Notes: generated from the sequence alone by a model not told the origin. Shown: positions 10,946-22,833, counted from the first letter of the stretch. The stretch: DNA of 64,000 nt from Impatiens glandulifera (GCF_907164915.1 NC_061863.1:38351382-38415381), one strand, 5' to 3'. Made by a program: numbers and translations.

Positions 10946-12110
10946 GTTGTCCTTGAGGATCTTTATATAGAACACAGGTATCAATGATCGAATCTTCCGC
11001 ATTGAAACGTGGAGAGAATCCATTGGAAAGTCGCCCATAGTACAAGAGTGAAACAGGCTCTGTTCTCAAAGATAGTGGTCGTACCAATCTGGTAGTCCGC
11101 CAAACAATCTTATAGACCTGTCCTACAAGGAACAAGTAGTGGAGAGAATAATTACTTACGTGAAATTCATCCATTGGATACAATTGCCTGTCGTACTGGA
11201 CTACAATGATGAGTGGAGCAGGAGTAACATAGAGCTAGTTGATCGTGGGTAGACAAATGCTAACTTCAAGCAACTGCTGAAGCGAGACATTAGACGTGCT
11301 CCATTAGACTGTCAAGTCTAAGGAAGTTAAACGCCCACGTCTAATAGCGAGATCCATTAGACCACCAAATCTAATGGAGTTAGACAGCACGTCTAACTAC
11401 GTTTCATTTCAGACTTGTGTGAAGGAGATAGACACCAGCGGACTAACTTTCATCTGTTAGACTGCACATCTAACTACGTTTTTGTTAGACTACATGTCTA
11501 ACTACGTATCTGTTAGACTGCACGTCTAACTACGTATTTATTAGACTGCATGTCTAACTACATTTCTATTAGACTGCATGTTTAACTACGTATCTGTTAG
11601 ACTGCACGTCTAACTACGTATCTGTTAGACTGCACATCTAACTACGTATCTATTAGACTGCACATCTAACTACGTATCGGTTACACTACACGTCAAACTA
11701 CGTATCTGTTAGACTGGGCGTCTAACTATGTATCTGTTAGACAGCACGTCTTACAATGTATCTGTTAGATTGTACTTTTAACTACGTTTTTGTTTGACTG
11801 CACGTCTAACTACGTATCTATTTGATTGCACGTCTAACTACGTATCTGTTAGACTACATGTCTAAATACGTATCTGTTAGAATGCACGTCTAATTACGTA
11901 TATGTTAGACATCACGTCTAACTACGTATCTATTAGACTACACGTCTAACTACCAACACGTCTAATAGACCTATTTCAAACCAAGTCTAACTTAGCATAT
12001 TTTTGATGCACATGCACAAAAACAATTTAGACGGTTTAGTTTCATTTTTATTTAAGTTTTACACAAGTTCATAATGAAAATATCGTTAGTCAAGATAATT
12101 TGACCCAACA
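10946..12110 (-). repeat. Inverted, truncated LTR of a related TTAGAC family (unit 1)
   Basis: Read on the minus strand it starts TGTTGGGTCAAATTAT at 12110, has its own TTAGAC array, then conserved LTR blocks (TACTATGG, TCCAATGGA, TCTCCACGT, TATATAAAGATCCTCAAGGACAAC) in the same order as the plus-strand LTR at 8076-9839. Similarity stops at 10946, so the 3' end is missing. It is clearly diverged from the plus-strand LTR. Copies lie at 30201-31420 and 52754-53946. Confidence 0.8.
11287..11975 (-). repeat. TTAGAC hairpin array of the inverted LTR, 28-bp period (unit 1)
   Basis: About 20 units of GTTAGACTGCACGTCTAAC (plus-strand reading) separated by TACGTATCT, giving a 28-bp period against 26 bp in the plus-strand LTR. 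The 19-nt core is the exact reverse complement of the other array's core, while the linkers are unrelated. Point changes are scattered through individual units. Confidence 0.85.
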
Positions 12111-13402
12111 GAACACAAGACCTAGGACACCAGTCCTAAGGCCCGTTTGGTTCCCATTTTCAAATTCCTAAATTAGTTTTGTAATTTTGGAACCTAAAAC
12201 TATTTTCCAAAAATCCTGGCAAATTAGATAATGATTTCAAAAGATTTTTGGGATATTTCCACAAAAATATATTTTAATAACATAAACTTTAACTAATACG
12301 TTTGTACACTATGTCATTTTTATTGATTTAAAAAAATCAATTAGCGTCTCTGTTTTAAATAAATAATATTTTAAATTAATTAAAAATAATTAATTTAAAC
12401 AACGAATTTTAAAAAAATCAAATTGTAATTTGATTACTACAAATCCCTAAACTATTTAAATTAAAATTAAAATTAATTATTTTTAAATAATTTCAAAAGC
12501 GGTTAAAAATTATATAAAATATTATTAAAATAATGTTTCTTTAAAATAAATTCATGACACACAAACCGATGTTAAAATCTCGAGTCTTTAACTTTCACGG
12601 TACTAGTACCGGGTTTTTTCTAGGTGTTAAAGTAATGTTTGTAAGGTGTTATGTGTTTGTACTTGAAATAATAATTATTTTGCTCTATTATTTTGAAGCC
12701 TAAAATATATCTTGACAAAGGAGGATAGTAGAACTTAATCTAACATAAATTATCCAAGAGTTTATAGTAGACACCATCATTTGATGGACACGTGATGCAT
12801 ATCGATGGTGTTCTTTCTCACGTTTGACCAAGTACCGAACCTTGATCATAATCTTTTTTATTCGCTTTTGAGAACGCAAAATATTTTCTTCTCGCAATTT
12901 TTAAAGAAACAATTGTGTGGCAACTCTAAGAAGTTAATGTTGGTCTATTAAACACATTTAAATCATATTTTTGGTTCTTCACCTCACTTTAAATGAGACG
13001 ACTTCCAAAAAAGTTGTTATCTCGTTTTATTTTACAAGATTTGAGAGGAAGTTAAGTCACGAGATTTAATGAAATAAATCTTAAGTCAAAATTTAGTTTA
13101 GCCTAGCATTTTGATTCCTTATCCACTCAGGATTCAAGAGAAAGATAAGTTATGGGGAGAAAACTATTAGAGTAAAAAATATGTTTTAAGATGTCGTCCA
13201 TTTTTTTGACGTTACATTTACCCTCAGTCAAAGACAATTTTTACTACCTATCAAAATATCATTGAGATATCCTGATGACACCATTAGATTAGTTTATTCG
13301 ATTTACTCTACTTAACCACTCATTTATATGAATCTTTTGAGTCATCTTGAAAAAAGTACAAGATTGTTTAATCTTTCTTTATTAGAATTTTAAGTTTTGC
13401 AA
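12111..13402. other. Non-coding repeat DNA up to the scaffold gap (unit 1)
   Basis: No gene recognised. AGGCCCGTTTGGTTCCC near 12139 resembles the end of a class II element, without a visible partner. The segment 12600-13150 looks like untranslated or LTR sequence of another retroelement on the minus strand, but I cannot assign it. The contig ends at 13402 within sequence that continues uninterrupted at 33660 and 54537 in the other units. A 65-codon minus-strand frame at 12700-12897 is conserved in unit 2 but has no recognisable domain. Confidence 0.5.
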
Positions 13403-13902
13403 NNNNNNNNNNNNNNNNNNNNNNNNNNNNNNNNNNNNNNNNNNNNNNNNNNNNNNNNNNNNNNNNNNNNNNNNNNNNNNNNNNNNNNNNNNNNNNNNNN
13501 NNNNNNNNNNNNNNNNNNNNNNNNNNNNNNNNNNNNNNNNNNNNNNNNNNNNNNNNNNNNNNNNNNNNNNNNNNNNNNNNNNNNNNNNNNNNNNNNNNNN
13601 NNNNNNNNNNNNNNNNNNNNNNNNNNNNNNNNNNNNNNNNNNNNNNNNNNNNNNNNNNNNNNNNNNNNNNNNNNNNNNNNNNNNNNNNNNNNNNNNNNNN
13701 NNNNNNNNNNNNNNNNNNNNNNNNNNNNNNNNNNNNNNNNNNNNNNNNNNNNNNNNNNNNNNNNNNNNNNNNNNNNNNNNNNNNNNNNNNNNNNNNNNNN
13801 NNNNNNNNNNNNNNNNNNNNNNNNNNNNNNNNNNNNNNNNNNNNNNNNNNNNNNNNNNNNNNNNNNNNNNNNNNNNNNNNNNNNNNNNNNNNNNNNNNNN
13901 NN
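13403..13902. other. Scaffold gap of exactly 500 N
   Basis: Exactly 500 N, the same length as the second gap at 38873-39372, so it is a placeholder and its true size and orientation are unknown. Any reading frame across it is meaningless. Confidence 1.
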
Positions 13903-16152
13903 TGATGAGAAGCTAGAAGTTGCTAAGAAGATATCAGTATATCATGAGCTGACCAACTCAACTTGGAATTAGTTTGATGTTACTCTTATTATTTGATTAG
14001 TTTAAGTAAGGAAAGAAATGATTCTAATTCCATGTGTAGGTAATGGGAAGGTCGTCTCCAAATGATAAGTTGCTCCTTGTGCGAGACTTGCGCAAGAGAG
14101 GACATGTTGTTGGTGTAACAGGAGATGGAACCAATGATGCCCCCCGCACTGAATGAGGTATTTGTGTCAAACCATTATGTTTTCCTTGGACAGTGTGCTC
14201 TTTAAATTCTTATCTTCTATTGCTTATTTTTTCTACTGTGAAACCAATGGAAATATGAATTTTCTTTGTATGCAGTTATGTTTTTCTATCTAGCTCAATA
14301 TACAAAATACATTTCAAATGTGAATCTTTTACACAGTAGACTTTTTCCCTCTATTCAATTGACCTAGTTGTGAATCTTTAATCAATCTGCTATCGTTATT
14401 GTGCATTTTTACAGCTGTTGGATTTTTATTTTTCTCTATTCAGTTGAAATTGTTTTCTACCTTTCTTTTCACCTTTGGAATTTAAAGGTGATATGTTATC
14501 CTTGTTTTAGGCTGATATTGGTCTCTCAATGGGCATCCAAGGAACAGAAGTCGCAAAAGAGAGTTCAGATATAATAATATTGGATGATAACTTCACTTCT
14601 GTTGTGAAGGTTAGTCACTAGTACATGCTGGTTTATTATTAGGTTGAAATATAGACGATCTATGCTTAATAATATGGCTTGATCTCTCAATTGGTTCTTT
14701 GCTTTTTGAATTTTATTGCGCACTCTTGTTGCCTTGTTTTAAAAGCGAGAATTTGTTGCACTGTTTGTTTAAATTGTGAGGAAAGTATTATAATTTGGAA
14801 TTTGTTCATCGAATGACATCTCCTTCCTTTCTGTACAGTTTGTTAGATGGGAGCGTTCTGTTTATGAAAACATTCAGAAATTCATCCAGTTTCAACTCAC
14901 TGTCAATACTGCTGCACTTATTATTAATGTTGTTGCAGCAGTTTATTCTGGTGATGTCCCTCTGAATGCAGTGCTGGTAAATATAATTAATAATCTATGC
15001 ACGCACCTGATATGAGAAAAAAGAGAAAGAAATAAATAGTAGGTAATTAATGGGTTCTTTTTATTTTGTTTTGTTTGGGAAAAAATTATGATTGAATGAA
15101 TTCAGCTTCTTTGGGTTAATCTCATAATGGATACACTTGGAGCTTTGGCATTGGCCACTAAACTACCTACTGATCACCTGATGCATCGACCTCCGGTTGG
15201 TCGGAGGTGAGTTTGAAAACATAATTGATTCAACCATTTTTGTTCATATTAATAATATTGTTGAATGGTTGATTGCATGAGTATTGTTGTTGTTTTTGTA
15301 CCTTGATCAGGGAACCGTTGATAGGGAAGCAGGTGTAATTCCTAGGTGTAAGTTGTTGTTTGATAAATTACAATTTCTAGCTAGCTAGCTAAGACAAGAA
15401 ATGAATAAAAATATTTTGGTTGGGTAATTTTGTTGGAACACACATACAACTGCAGGCAGCTTATCAAGTAAGCGTCCTGCTCGTTCTGAACTTCCAAGGG
15501 GAAAATATCCTCAACTTGAGGCATGATAATCCCGGCCATGCCAAAAAAATGAAGAACACGCTCATATTCAATGCTTTTGTTATTTGTCAGGTATGTATGA
15601 TATTAATATATATATATACCCTAGGTAGAATGAAAGAAAATAAAGAGAAAATGGTTAATTTGTGCAGATATTCAATGAGGTGAATGTAAGGAAGCCTGAT
15701 GAGATGAATGTGTTTAAGGGATTGACTAAGAACTGTCTCTTCATGTTTGTCTCTTCATGTTGATAGTTGGACTAACTATTGTGCTCCAGGTTTGACTCTG
15801 ATCAATATGTTGTCTTTTTTATTTTAATTTGCATGCATGAATGATGATATAATAATAATAATGTGTTGTTTATGTTGATGATAGGTGATCATAATATTCT
15901 CCTAGGGAAGTTCTACTCAATTGTTAGGCTTAGCTGGAAACTGTGGCTTGTATCTGTTGCAATTGGATTTGTGAGGTGAGTTGTAGTAAATTAATTAATT
16001 TGTTGTTAGTAGGTGGTGGGTCAATGCATGCAACACAATAGTTTGGAAAATGATCCCAGTTCCGGAGACACCATTCAGTGATCACTTGTCAAGATTATTC
16101 AAGAGTATATTTTCTAAGAAAAAGAAGAATACAAATGTAGTACCACCACCAG
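13903..16152 (+). pseudogene. Plasma-membrane-type (ACA, P-IIB) Ca2+-ATPase, 3' exons, decayed
   Basis: Nine exon-like blocks with GT...AG borders match the C-terminal half of a plant autoinhibited Ca2+-ATPase (ACA8/9/10-like). They are: 13903-13936 (KLEVAKKIS); 14040-14157 (VMGRSSPNDKLLLV and the hinge motif VTGDGTND); 14511-14609 ([20 protein letters not shown]); 14839-14976 (NIQKFIQFQLTVN, TM5 region); 15106-15206 ([20 protein letters not shown]6); 15456-15590; 15668-15789 (RKPDEMNVFKG); 15885-15975; 16013-16152. Breaks: one extra C in the hinge exon (14148-14153) puts TGA at its end; the exon after 15310 keeps only EPLIG; a 14-bp tandem duplication at 15734-15761; two extra bases near 15902 give TAG. 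The phosphorylation-domain exons would lie in or beyond the gap. The family pumps Ca2+ out of the cytosol; this copy should not. Confidence 0.85.
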
Positions 16153-16775
16153 GTAAATTAATTTGAAAGTTTTTTTTATTAATAATCATCGTCTACTTAA
16201 ATGTTTTATAATTGTTTTTGCTATTTTCAAAAGACCATTAAGAAGATATCCAGACAGAAATGGAGGAAACAAATTTGCACTGCAAGAGGATATATATCTA
16301 GATTCCAATAATTGAAGATCAATTCATTTCCCTTTTAGCGGTTTAATTGTGAAGCATGAATGATTCAGATGTTATATGCTCGTCTTCATCCTTGAGCTGT
16401 CAATTGCATGAAGAAGCAATCAGGTTTTGTTTTTCAAATTTTGTGTCGATTTAATTCACATCAATATACCATCTTTCTTATCTTAAAAATAATCTCTTTC
16501 ATATATTTGCAGATGTGGTCTAAGAAGAAGTTGATGTCCAAGAAGAAGATTGAGTGGATAAATACCATATTCTCTATTGAATAAAACTATTTTTTTGTTT
16601 GAAATATTTTGATGTGAGAATTTATGCTAATTTTGTTATTATTAAAAATGTTATTTAATTATTTTTGAATGTCCTTTTCAATGAATATTTAATTTCAAAC
16701 CCTAAAAATTCGGATAAAATTGTTAAAATAAATCAAAAATAAAATAAAAATTGTTTTCAAAAATTATGGACTTTT
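16153..16775 (+). other. 3' flank of the Ca2+-ATPase pseudogene
   Basis: A possible short terminal exon or 3' UTR follows (16230-16330, then 16513-16560 after a TTTGCAG acceptor-like site), but no conserved residues are visible. From about 16600 the sequence becomes AT-rich and leads directly into the CACTA terminus. Confidence 0.4.
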
Positions 16776-16942
16776 GGCGACGCTTAAATTGATGTTACCG
16801 ACGCTAAAATAAGCGTCGCTAAAACATTCGCCCACCCTGCTTATGGCGACGCAAGAATAAGTGTCGGTGATATTTTGGCGACGCTTTTATGGGTTGGCAG
16901 AAGTCTTTTTAAGCGTTGCCGTAGGTCTGTTTTGTTGTAGTG
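16776..16942 (-). mobile_element. CACTA (En/Spm-type) transposon terminus
   Basis: The last 17 bases on the minus strand read CACTACAACAAAACAGA, the terminal inverted repeat type of plant CACTA elements. The preceding 165 bp hold at least five copies, in both orientations, of a GGCGACGCTT/AAGCGTCGCC subterminal motif (16776, near 16798, 16811, 16850 and 16883), as CACTA ends do. The adjoining plus-strand sequence CGAGTCAATACCG is uninterrupted in unit 3/4 (62213 onwards), so the element inserted here in one copy only. The other end is not in this contig. Confidence 0.8.
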
Positions 16943-17820
16943 CGAGTCAATACCGATTAGTTATAATATCAATTGGTATAACCTAGAAAATACGATGGAA
17001 ACTACGCGGCAACTTTCCACACCCTTTTGTAGATGACTTATACCGATTGGTATTACAACCATTGGTATAAAGCCTAACATTAATACTAATATCATGTATG
17101 TCCAATTTATCTCCAATGTCAATTATAATCTAAATCCGTTGATTCACAATTCAATCCTTATATCCAATGGTGCCAAGTATTTCCCATTAAGTTCACACAT
17201 AAGTTGACACAGATTAAAGAATACGACTCGAATTGAATCTGAATCATATGGTTTTTCCTGATACATATCTCTTATCTATTATCTATGTATCTATCTCATC
17301 TTCCTTACAATAAAATCCTAATATTTTTCTGAGTCTTCACTTCCTCTGTATCTCTCTTCCTACCTAAGAATCCCAAACTACTTTTGCAAGACATCAACAT
17401 CTTATAGAATAAATATTCATCCGCATTTAATCAATGATAAAGTGTACTGGGAACAAACCGTAAAGTATGTGATCAACTGTGGTATTATCTATCATTGGTC
17501 CATCACCGAGAATAAATATTGCTTAATGTCCATCTATTCGTTTGTTCTAAAAAAATATATTCAATTTCTCCTTATGTCCATCACCAAGAATGAATACGGC
17601 TTAAAATTATTAGACTACCAATAGATTCACAAGAAAAGGATGAAGTTTCCATTATTGAGGAAATTGAAAGCCATCGAATTTTGATGCAGCCGACTGATTA
17701 AAAAACCAAACAATGACTAGGGTTATAGAATCACAAAAAATTAGGTATCCAACTATAATTGTAAATTGAACCTTGTTGGGTGCGATTCTATCTCAGTCAT
17801 TCGATCAATCTTGGGATTGT
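16943..17820 (-). repeat. Start of duplicated segment; probable 3' LTR area of a minus-strand gypsy element
   Basis: Begins with repeated palindromic words of the type ATACCGATTGGTAT and TATCAATTGGTAT. From about 17690 to 17825 the sequence (TTCGATCAATCTTGGGATTGTAGCA) is a diverged copy of 19640-19795, which suggests the two LTRs of the minus-strand gypsy remnant between them. Their full extent could not be fixed. A 60-codon plus-strand frame at 17442-17624 lacks any recognisable domain. The segment is repeated at 62216-63115. Confidence 0.45.
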
Positions 17821-19390
17821 AGCATTATCCCCCTTCATTTCTCCGTCGTCCTCGACGAAGTGATATTGGTCAGGTTTGACTTCATGTTAGCGACATCTAT
17901 ACGCATTGAATGTTTATTTTTTTAGCATCTTTCCAAGTCTAGTCTTCTCTTTCTATCCATTCTTAGCTCATTAACAGTTTCTTTTGGTCTTCCCTGCATT
18001 ACGAAATCTAGTTCACCCATAAAAAAAATTTCCTGATAATTTATGCACCAATTTAGGGAATTTCTACAATGAAAGAAGAGATCCCTTAGACATTCTTCAA
18101 TTGTGATATATGGAAGACATTATGTATAATGGCATTATTTGAAAGAGAGTTTATAGAATAGTTTATCGACCGAGAGTTGCATATATTGCAATAGTATCAC
18201 TAATGCACAACATTCGATCTCTAAAGTGAACTCGTTTATCTTTCTATCATTCAACTGTTTCATGCAATTTTATATATTCTTTTTAGCAGGGCAGAAAGGA
18301 GTCGAGCTATAGAACCGTAGTCCTTCATAAACTTTCGATGTTATTTAGTCAATCCCAAAATTCCTTTCAATTATTTTACTAATTATGGAGTCGACCATTT
18401 ACTCATGATCTCTAGATTCTCTAAGTTAGTAGTCATTCCACATTCATCCAATATAATATCGTACTGTGTCATGATAATCACTTTCATATATGTTTGTTAA
18501 TCCTTAGCATCTATTGACCATTTCATTGACAACACCTGAGTGGGCAATGTATCATGACTTATATATTTCATAATCTTGTTGTTTATAAAGTTGAAGATTC
18601 TACATCTATTGACCATGATCACCATTGGTAAGTTTCCAATCTTGCTAAGAATCTGAAGTGTTTGAAAATTTTTAGAACCGGTCAATTCATGTAAAGAAAA
18701 TGTGGGATCTTCCTCTGCAATGGGTTGCCATGAAGGAGAATTGTCAAGAAGTGGTATTAGGGTGACTTCTTAGAAACTTGGTCATTAACTGAGACCATGA
18801 ATAACTTTGATTTACATATGTGGTTAGGTTCCCACCTCTCATCACAAGTGTAGTAGAGGTCTTTACTCCTTTTTTATCCATTATAGTTGGGTTTAATTGC
18901 TTTATGTGGACCTAGTTCACGTTAGAAGAAGACGCATAAGAGGGGCTTGGTCAGGTCGGTTTAACGCAGGAATGGTGGTTCTGAAATTTACATGTGGCCG
19001 CTGCTCAAAAGTGACTTGCATGTCACTTCTTAGACCTTGGTCATAGACATGGCCTCATTTAAGGACTCGAGAAACCGCAATATGACTACATTTACAATTT
19101 CTTCCCTCAATCTGAATAGGTAGTAGTCTATAATATATTCTCTACGCATACTATACAATTTTTAGGAAATTATATGTATTGGAGATTTTTTCTTTGAATG
19201 AACTAACATGTTTTAAGTGCATTAATTTTCTTATGGGGGTTTCATGTATAGAAGGACCGAACTATATTAAGAGGTCCCTCTTGAACACGTTCCACATCAT
19301 TACTTTCATGTAGTTGCTTTGATGAATGTATGATTGAGATTTCCTAATTCAACGGACTATGAAATATTAAGTTGTAGGGTGGAGCGGAAG
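17821..19390 (-). pseudogene. Ty3/gypsy internal region on the minus strand, heavily deleted
   Basis: Read on the minus strand from 18760 downwards: TGSKNFQTLQILSKIGNLPM then MVNRCRIFNFINNKI, which is a retropepsin region in which the catalytic Asp-Ser/Thr-Gly has become Asn-Arg-Cys. LKGILGLT..HRKFMKDYGS follows almost directly (the RNase H-side motif, so most of RT is deleted), then NVFHISQLK, the usual end of gypsy integrase, and FVEDDGEMKGDNA just before the LTR start. A gag segment probably lies in 18760-19300 but I could not identify motifs. Stops are frequent. A second copy begins at 63115. Confidence 0.7.
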
Positions 19391-19800
19391 AATAGAAAAG
19401 AAAAAAATCAAGGGTTTCGAGGATAAGAAAAAACAGTGATAAGAAAAGAACACTTTTAGCGCATAATAGTTCAAGAGTTTTAAGATGAAGAATGAAGATT
19501 CATAAATTTATTTGAGAGAAGCCAAATTTTCACAAAAATTATTTATGCTCTTAATTGGGTGAGTTCGTTTTATATACAGGTTTATATACAGACAAAACTC
19601 AGTAGAGAAATCAGTTACAACAGCTCAAGTTTGAGCATGAGGATAAGTTCAATAATCTAGGGTTAGAGTTTCACAAAACTAGGTTTGAAAAAAACAGAAA
19701 TTCAAACATTAAGATATATAGGCCTAAGTTGTGAATTGAACATTGTTGGGAACGATTTAATCCCAGCCGCTCGATCAATCCTGGGATAGTAGCACATAAC
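19391..19800 (-). repeat. Probable 5' LTR of the minus-strand gypsy remnant
   Basis: The stretch near 19795-19640 (minus strand: TGCTACTATCCCAGGATTGA, then AATCGTTCCCAACAATGTTC) matches the 3' LTR start at 17825. A minus-strand TATATAAA-type box near 19570-19590 and a TC-rich leader fit an LTR promoter. End points are approximate. Confidence 0.45.
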
Positions 19801-20019
19801 TATAAGGATTGAGCTATTTTGTTGGGTGTTTTTTCAAATGAAAGCTAAATCCAACACGAAATCTACCGTAGAAAACAACAACAGTGAGGGTTTTCTTGAG
19901 CCAACGTCATCTTTTCTATCTAGGCCATAAATTTAAATCTTGGGTCACAACCACCTAATTAGAGGCAGTGTGGTTAATAACAAATTGCAAATACTAATTC
20001 TTAACTCATTTATATTGAA

Positions 20020-20920
20020 AATCTAGTTACAGAAATAAAAAACTCCGGATTTTTTCGAGAGAATTCTAGCTCATTCGCATAACCAGTTATACTAGTGAAG
20101 AAGAAAGATGGAACTTGACGTTTCTGTATTGATTATAGACGACTGAAAGAGATTTTGATAAAGGATAACTATCATATACCTTCAATCAACGATCTTTTGG
20201 ACAAACAACATGGAGCTATTATATTCTCAATACTAGATCTTCGGCAAGCTATCATAATATACAAGTAGAAGAGGAAGACATTCACAAAACGACCTTTGTG
20301 ACACACTCAGAATTATATGATTTTCGAGTTATGTCATTTGTTTTATACGATGCACCAGTCATATTTCAGTCCCTAATGAAAAAAATGTTTCTAACATGGT
20401 TACACAATGGACAAAGGAGTACACATTTTCTTACAAATTTCTTTTCTACAGTACCAATTTAAACAAAAATAAGGAGCAGCTGGAATCAATTTTACATATT
20501 CTAGGAAGTATCCAGTTATTGGAAAAGTTATCTATATGCTCTTTCGAATTATTGAAACTACTTGAGCCACTTCGTTAGTAGTAATTGTGTGGTAGTTGAT
20601 CCAAGTAAAATCATATGTATTCTAGTATGGCCAACTCCAAAATAAGTGAAAGCATTAAGAGGATTCCTAGGATTTACAAGGCATAACAGAAAATTCTTAT
20701 GCAATTTTGTTTCCATTAGTAAGCCATTGACTGATTATTGCATAAGTACGACTATTTTGTCAAATTGAAACATCCGTTCATACTATCCCAAATAGCTTCT
20801 TCCTTTCTTGAGAATATATATAAATTACATGGATTGTCTCAAATAATCATCACATTTGGATAACAATTTCCTTTGACAAAATTGAGACCGGGAATGTTAA
20901 GAAGGCTTAAGGACGGAGAA
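20020..20920 (+). pseudogene. Ty3/gypsy reverse transcriptase remnant (unit 2)
   Basis: Second copy of the RT remnant at 1-1075, with the same broken motifs ([38 protein letters not shown]) and a handful of substitutions and small indels. The sequence similarity to unit 1 extends left to 19850. It points away from the minus-strand gypsy remnant at 17821-19390, so two gypsy fragments lie head to head. Confidence 0.8.
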
Positions 20921-21165
20921 TGTAGTGAACCACAAAATGATCCGATCACTACTATATAAGAGATTTAATCAGAATGTCAAACCTTACTAGGCTCTAATTA
21001 CTTCTTAAATACTGTAATATGGTTAGTATAAATAGTGGCTTCAATCTCAAAGACAATACAATAAATTGATGTATTTCTCAGTTCACCTTTTCTAATATTT
21101 TTCTTCAACCTAGTCTAAATAGTCTATGATTACATTATATCTAGTTGATCGAGGAAGGTATCACA
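20921..21165 (+). repeat. Probable short gypsy LTR (unit 2)
   Basis: Copy of 1076-1321: TGTAGTGAACC at the start, TATCACA at the end, with the same TATA-like boxes. Confidence 0.45.
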
Positions 21166-22087
21166 CCTTTAAACAAAATAATATCAAATAATTATCTTTA
21201 TATTAGAAAGAAGTAGGATTAATACAAACCATTATTTTTACCTTACCAATTTAATGTTTTTAGAGTTGCATAAGAAAAACAATTATTAACAACACTCAAA
21301 CAATCAAATAAAAATCAAGAGGAGCATCAGAAGAAATTTGAAAAGATATTTCAGAAAGGGAAATACTTACCTCAAGCGTAGAAGAACAAATCAAAAGAAA
21401 AAGAAGAGAGAGCTTTACAACTATACGAGATAGTCCATCACATATAATGGAAGAGGAGAAGATACAATAAATGAAAGTTTGTATTTAATTTACTTAAACA
21501 TTCTGTGTGAGACCTTTCATCTTCTATTGTTACTGTTTTATTTTTGTCAATAAACTCATGTGTTAACCCACAAAATAGGTTGATTAGTTTATACTAATGC
21601 AAATATCTAAATCAACAATAGCGCATAACTTCACAATATAATATTAAACATTATTATATATAAATAACAACCAATAATAATAATAAATTTATTTGACAAA
21701 ATTTTATTACTTACAAATTTTCTATACAACCTTTTTAGAGGTTCTAGGATCGAGCGCACTATACAACATGTTCTTAAAAAATAAATATATAATTTTATTA
21801 TTTATTTAATTAATTTGTATTCAATATTAATTACATATTATATTATATTATTATATATATTTATTAGAGTGGTGATCAAGATAATGTTTTAAACTACCCA
21901 TTATCTATCGACTATCCAAAAACGAATGTAACTGCTTAAATGTATTGAAAGAAAATTAAAATTATTATTCAATATATATATATATATATGATTGTTGAGA
22001 TTAATTATTTTTATATATTTATAAATTATATTGTTAATAAATGTTTAGAAATATGATTATTAATTTATTTATTTTAATTTAAAAACT
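21166..22087. other. Non-coding AT-rich spacer (unit 2)
   Basis: 21166-21725 repeats 1322-1890. 21726-22087 corresponds to 39808-40215 of unit 3, with AT dinucleotide runs near 21985. At 22087 it joins the gag gene through AAACTA microhomology, replacing about 4.5 kb present in unit 3. The GTGTCGT repeat of units 1 and 3 is absent. No gene seen. Confidence 0.6.
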
Positions 22088-22833
22088 ATGGTATTTGACT
22101 TCTCTTCTGAAAATTTTTCAAGGGAACAACTGGTAGATGCACTAAATGACATGGTCATAGAGTACAGAAAGCTAGCAGAATCTCTAAATGAAACAAAATC
22201 ATCACTTGAAGCATCTCAACCAGTTTTATCTCAAACTTTTGAATCAAATGTTTTTGAAAAGAAAAAGTTGCAGAGATTTCATCTGAGAATAAGATGCTCA
22301 AAGAACAGATTCAAACTATTTCTGATGAAAACAAGAGGTTAAACTATGTTGTCAGTGCATGGATAAGGTTTGGAGAAGCTGTTAAATATCAGATCAGCAT
22401 ATTAAAACCTGTTGGATCTAGATCCGGTCTAGAATTTGATGGCAATGACACAAACCTGTCGTGCAAAAAGTCAAACTCATCGAATAACAAGCTTAAGCCT
22501 ATAAGTTTTGTTAAAGGAAGTTTGACTGATATTGAATCTAATCCCATTCGTGAAGAAATAGCTTTTAAGATTGAAATAATTTATGTTCCACCGACTGTTA
22601 GCTGGCTGAAAAATAAGTTAGAAGCAGCTAACAGGTCTGGCAACCTAAAACCTAACTCAAAGTCAAGGAATTTAAAAAGAAAGTCTTCTTCAAAAGCTAA
22701 TGGATCAGTTCCTAGCAGGAAGTCGTCTGCTAAGTCAAAATCATACGCATTAATCACAACACAGAATGGGAAATCCATTAGAATATCTCAGATATGGATT
22801 CCTATGGGACTAATTGATCGAGGACCCAATTGA
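22088..22833 (+). pseudogene. gag-like 3' fragment of the TTAGAC LTR element (unit 2)
   Basis: Only the C-terminal part of gag survives, from FDFSSENFSREQLVDALND to GLIDRGPN. A small insertion near 22263 (GAAAAGAAAAAG against GAAAAGGAAG) shifts the frame, so it reads in two pieces (22088-22342 and 22294-22833). The N-terminal capsid-like part and the zinc knuckle are deleted. Same family as 43635-45434. Confidence 0.75.

Noticed and set aside
13397..13972. 191-codon frame across the first gap, and a similar one at 38835-39410
   Set aside because: Almost entirely N; not real coding sequence.
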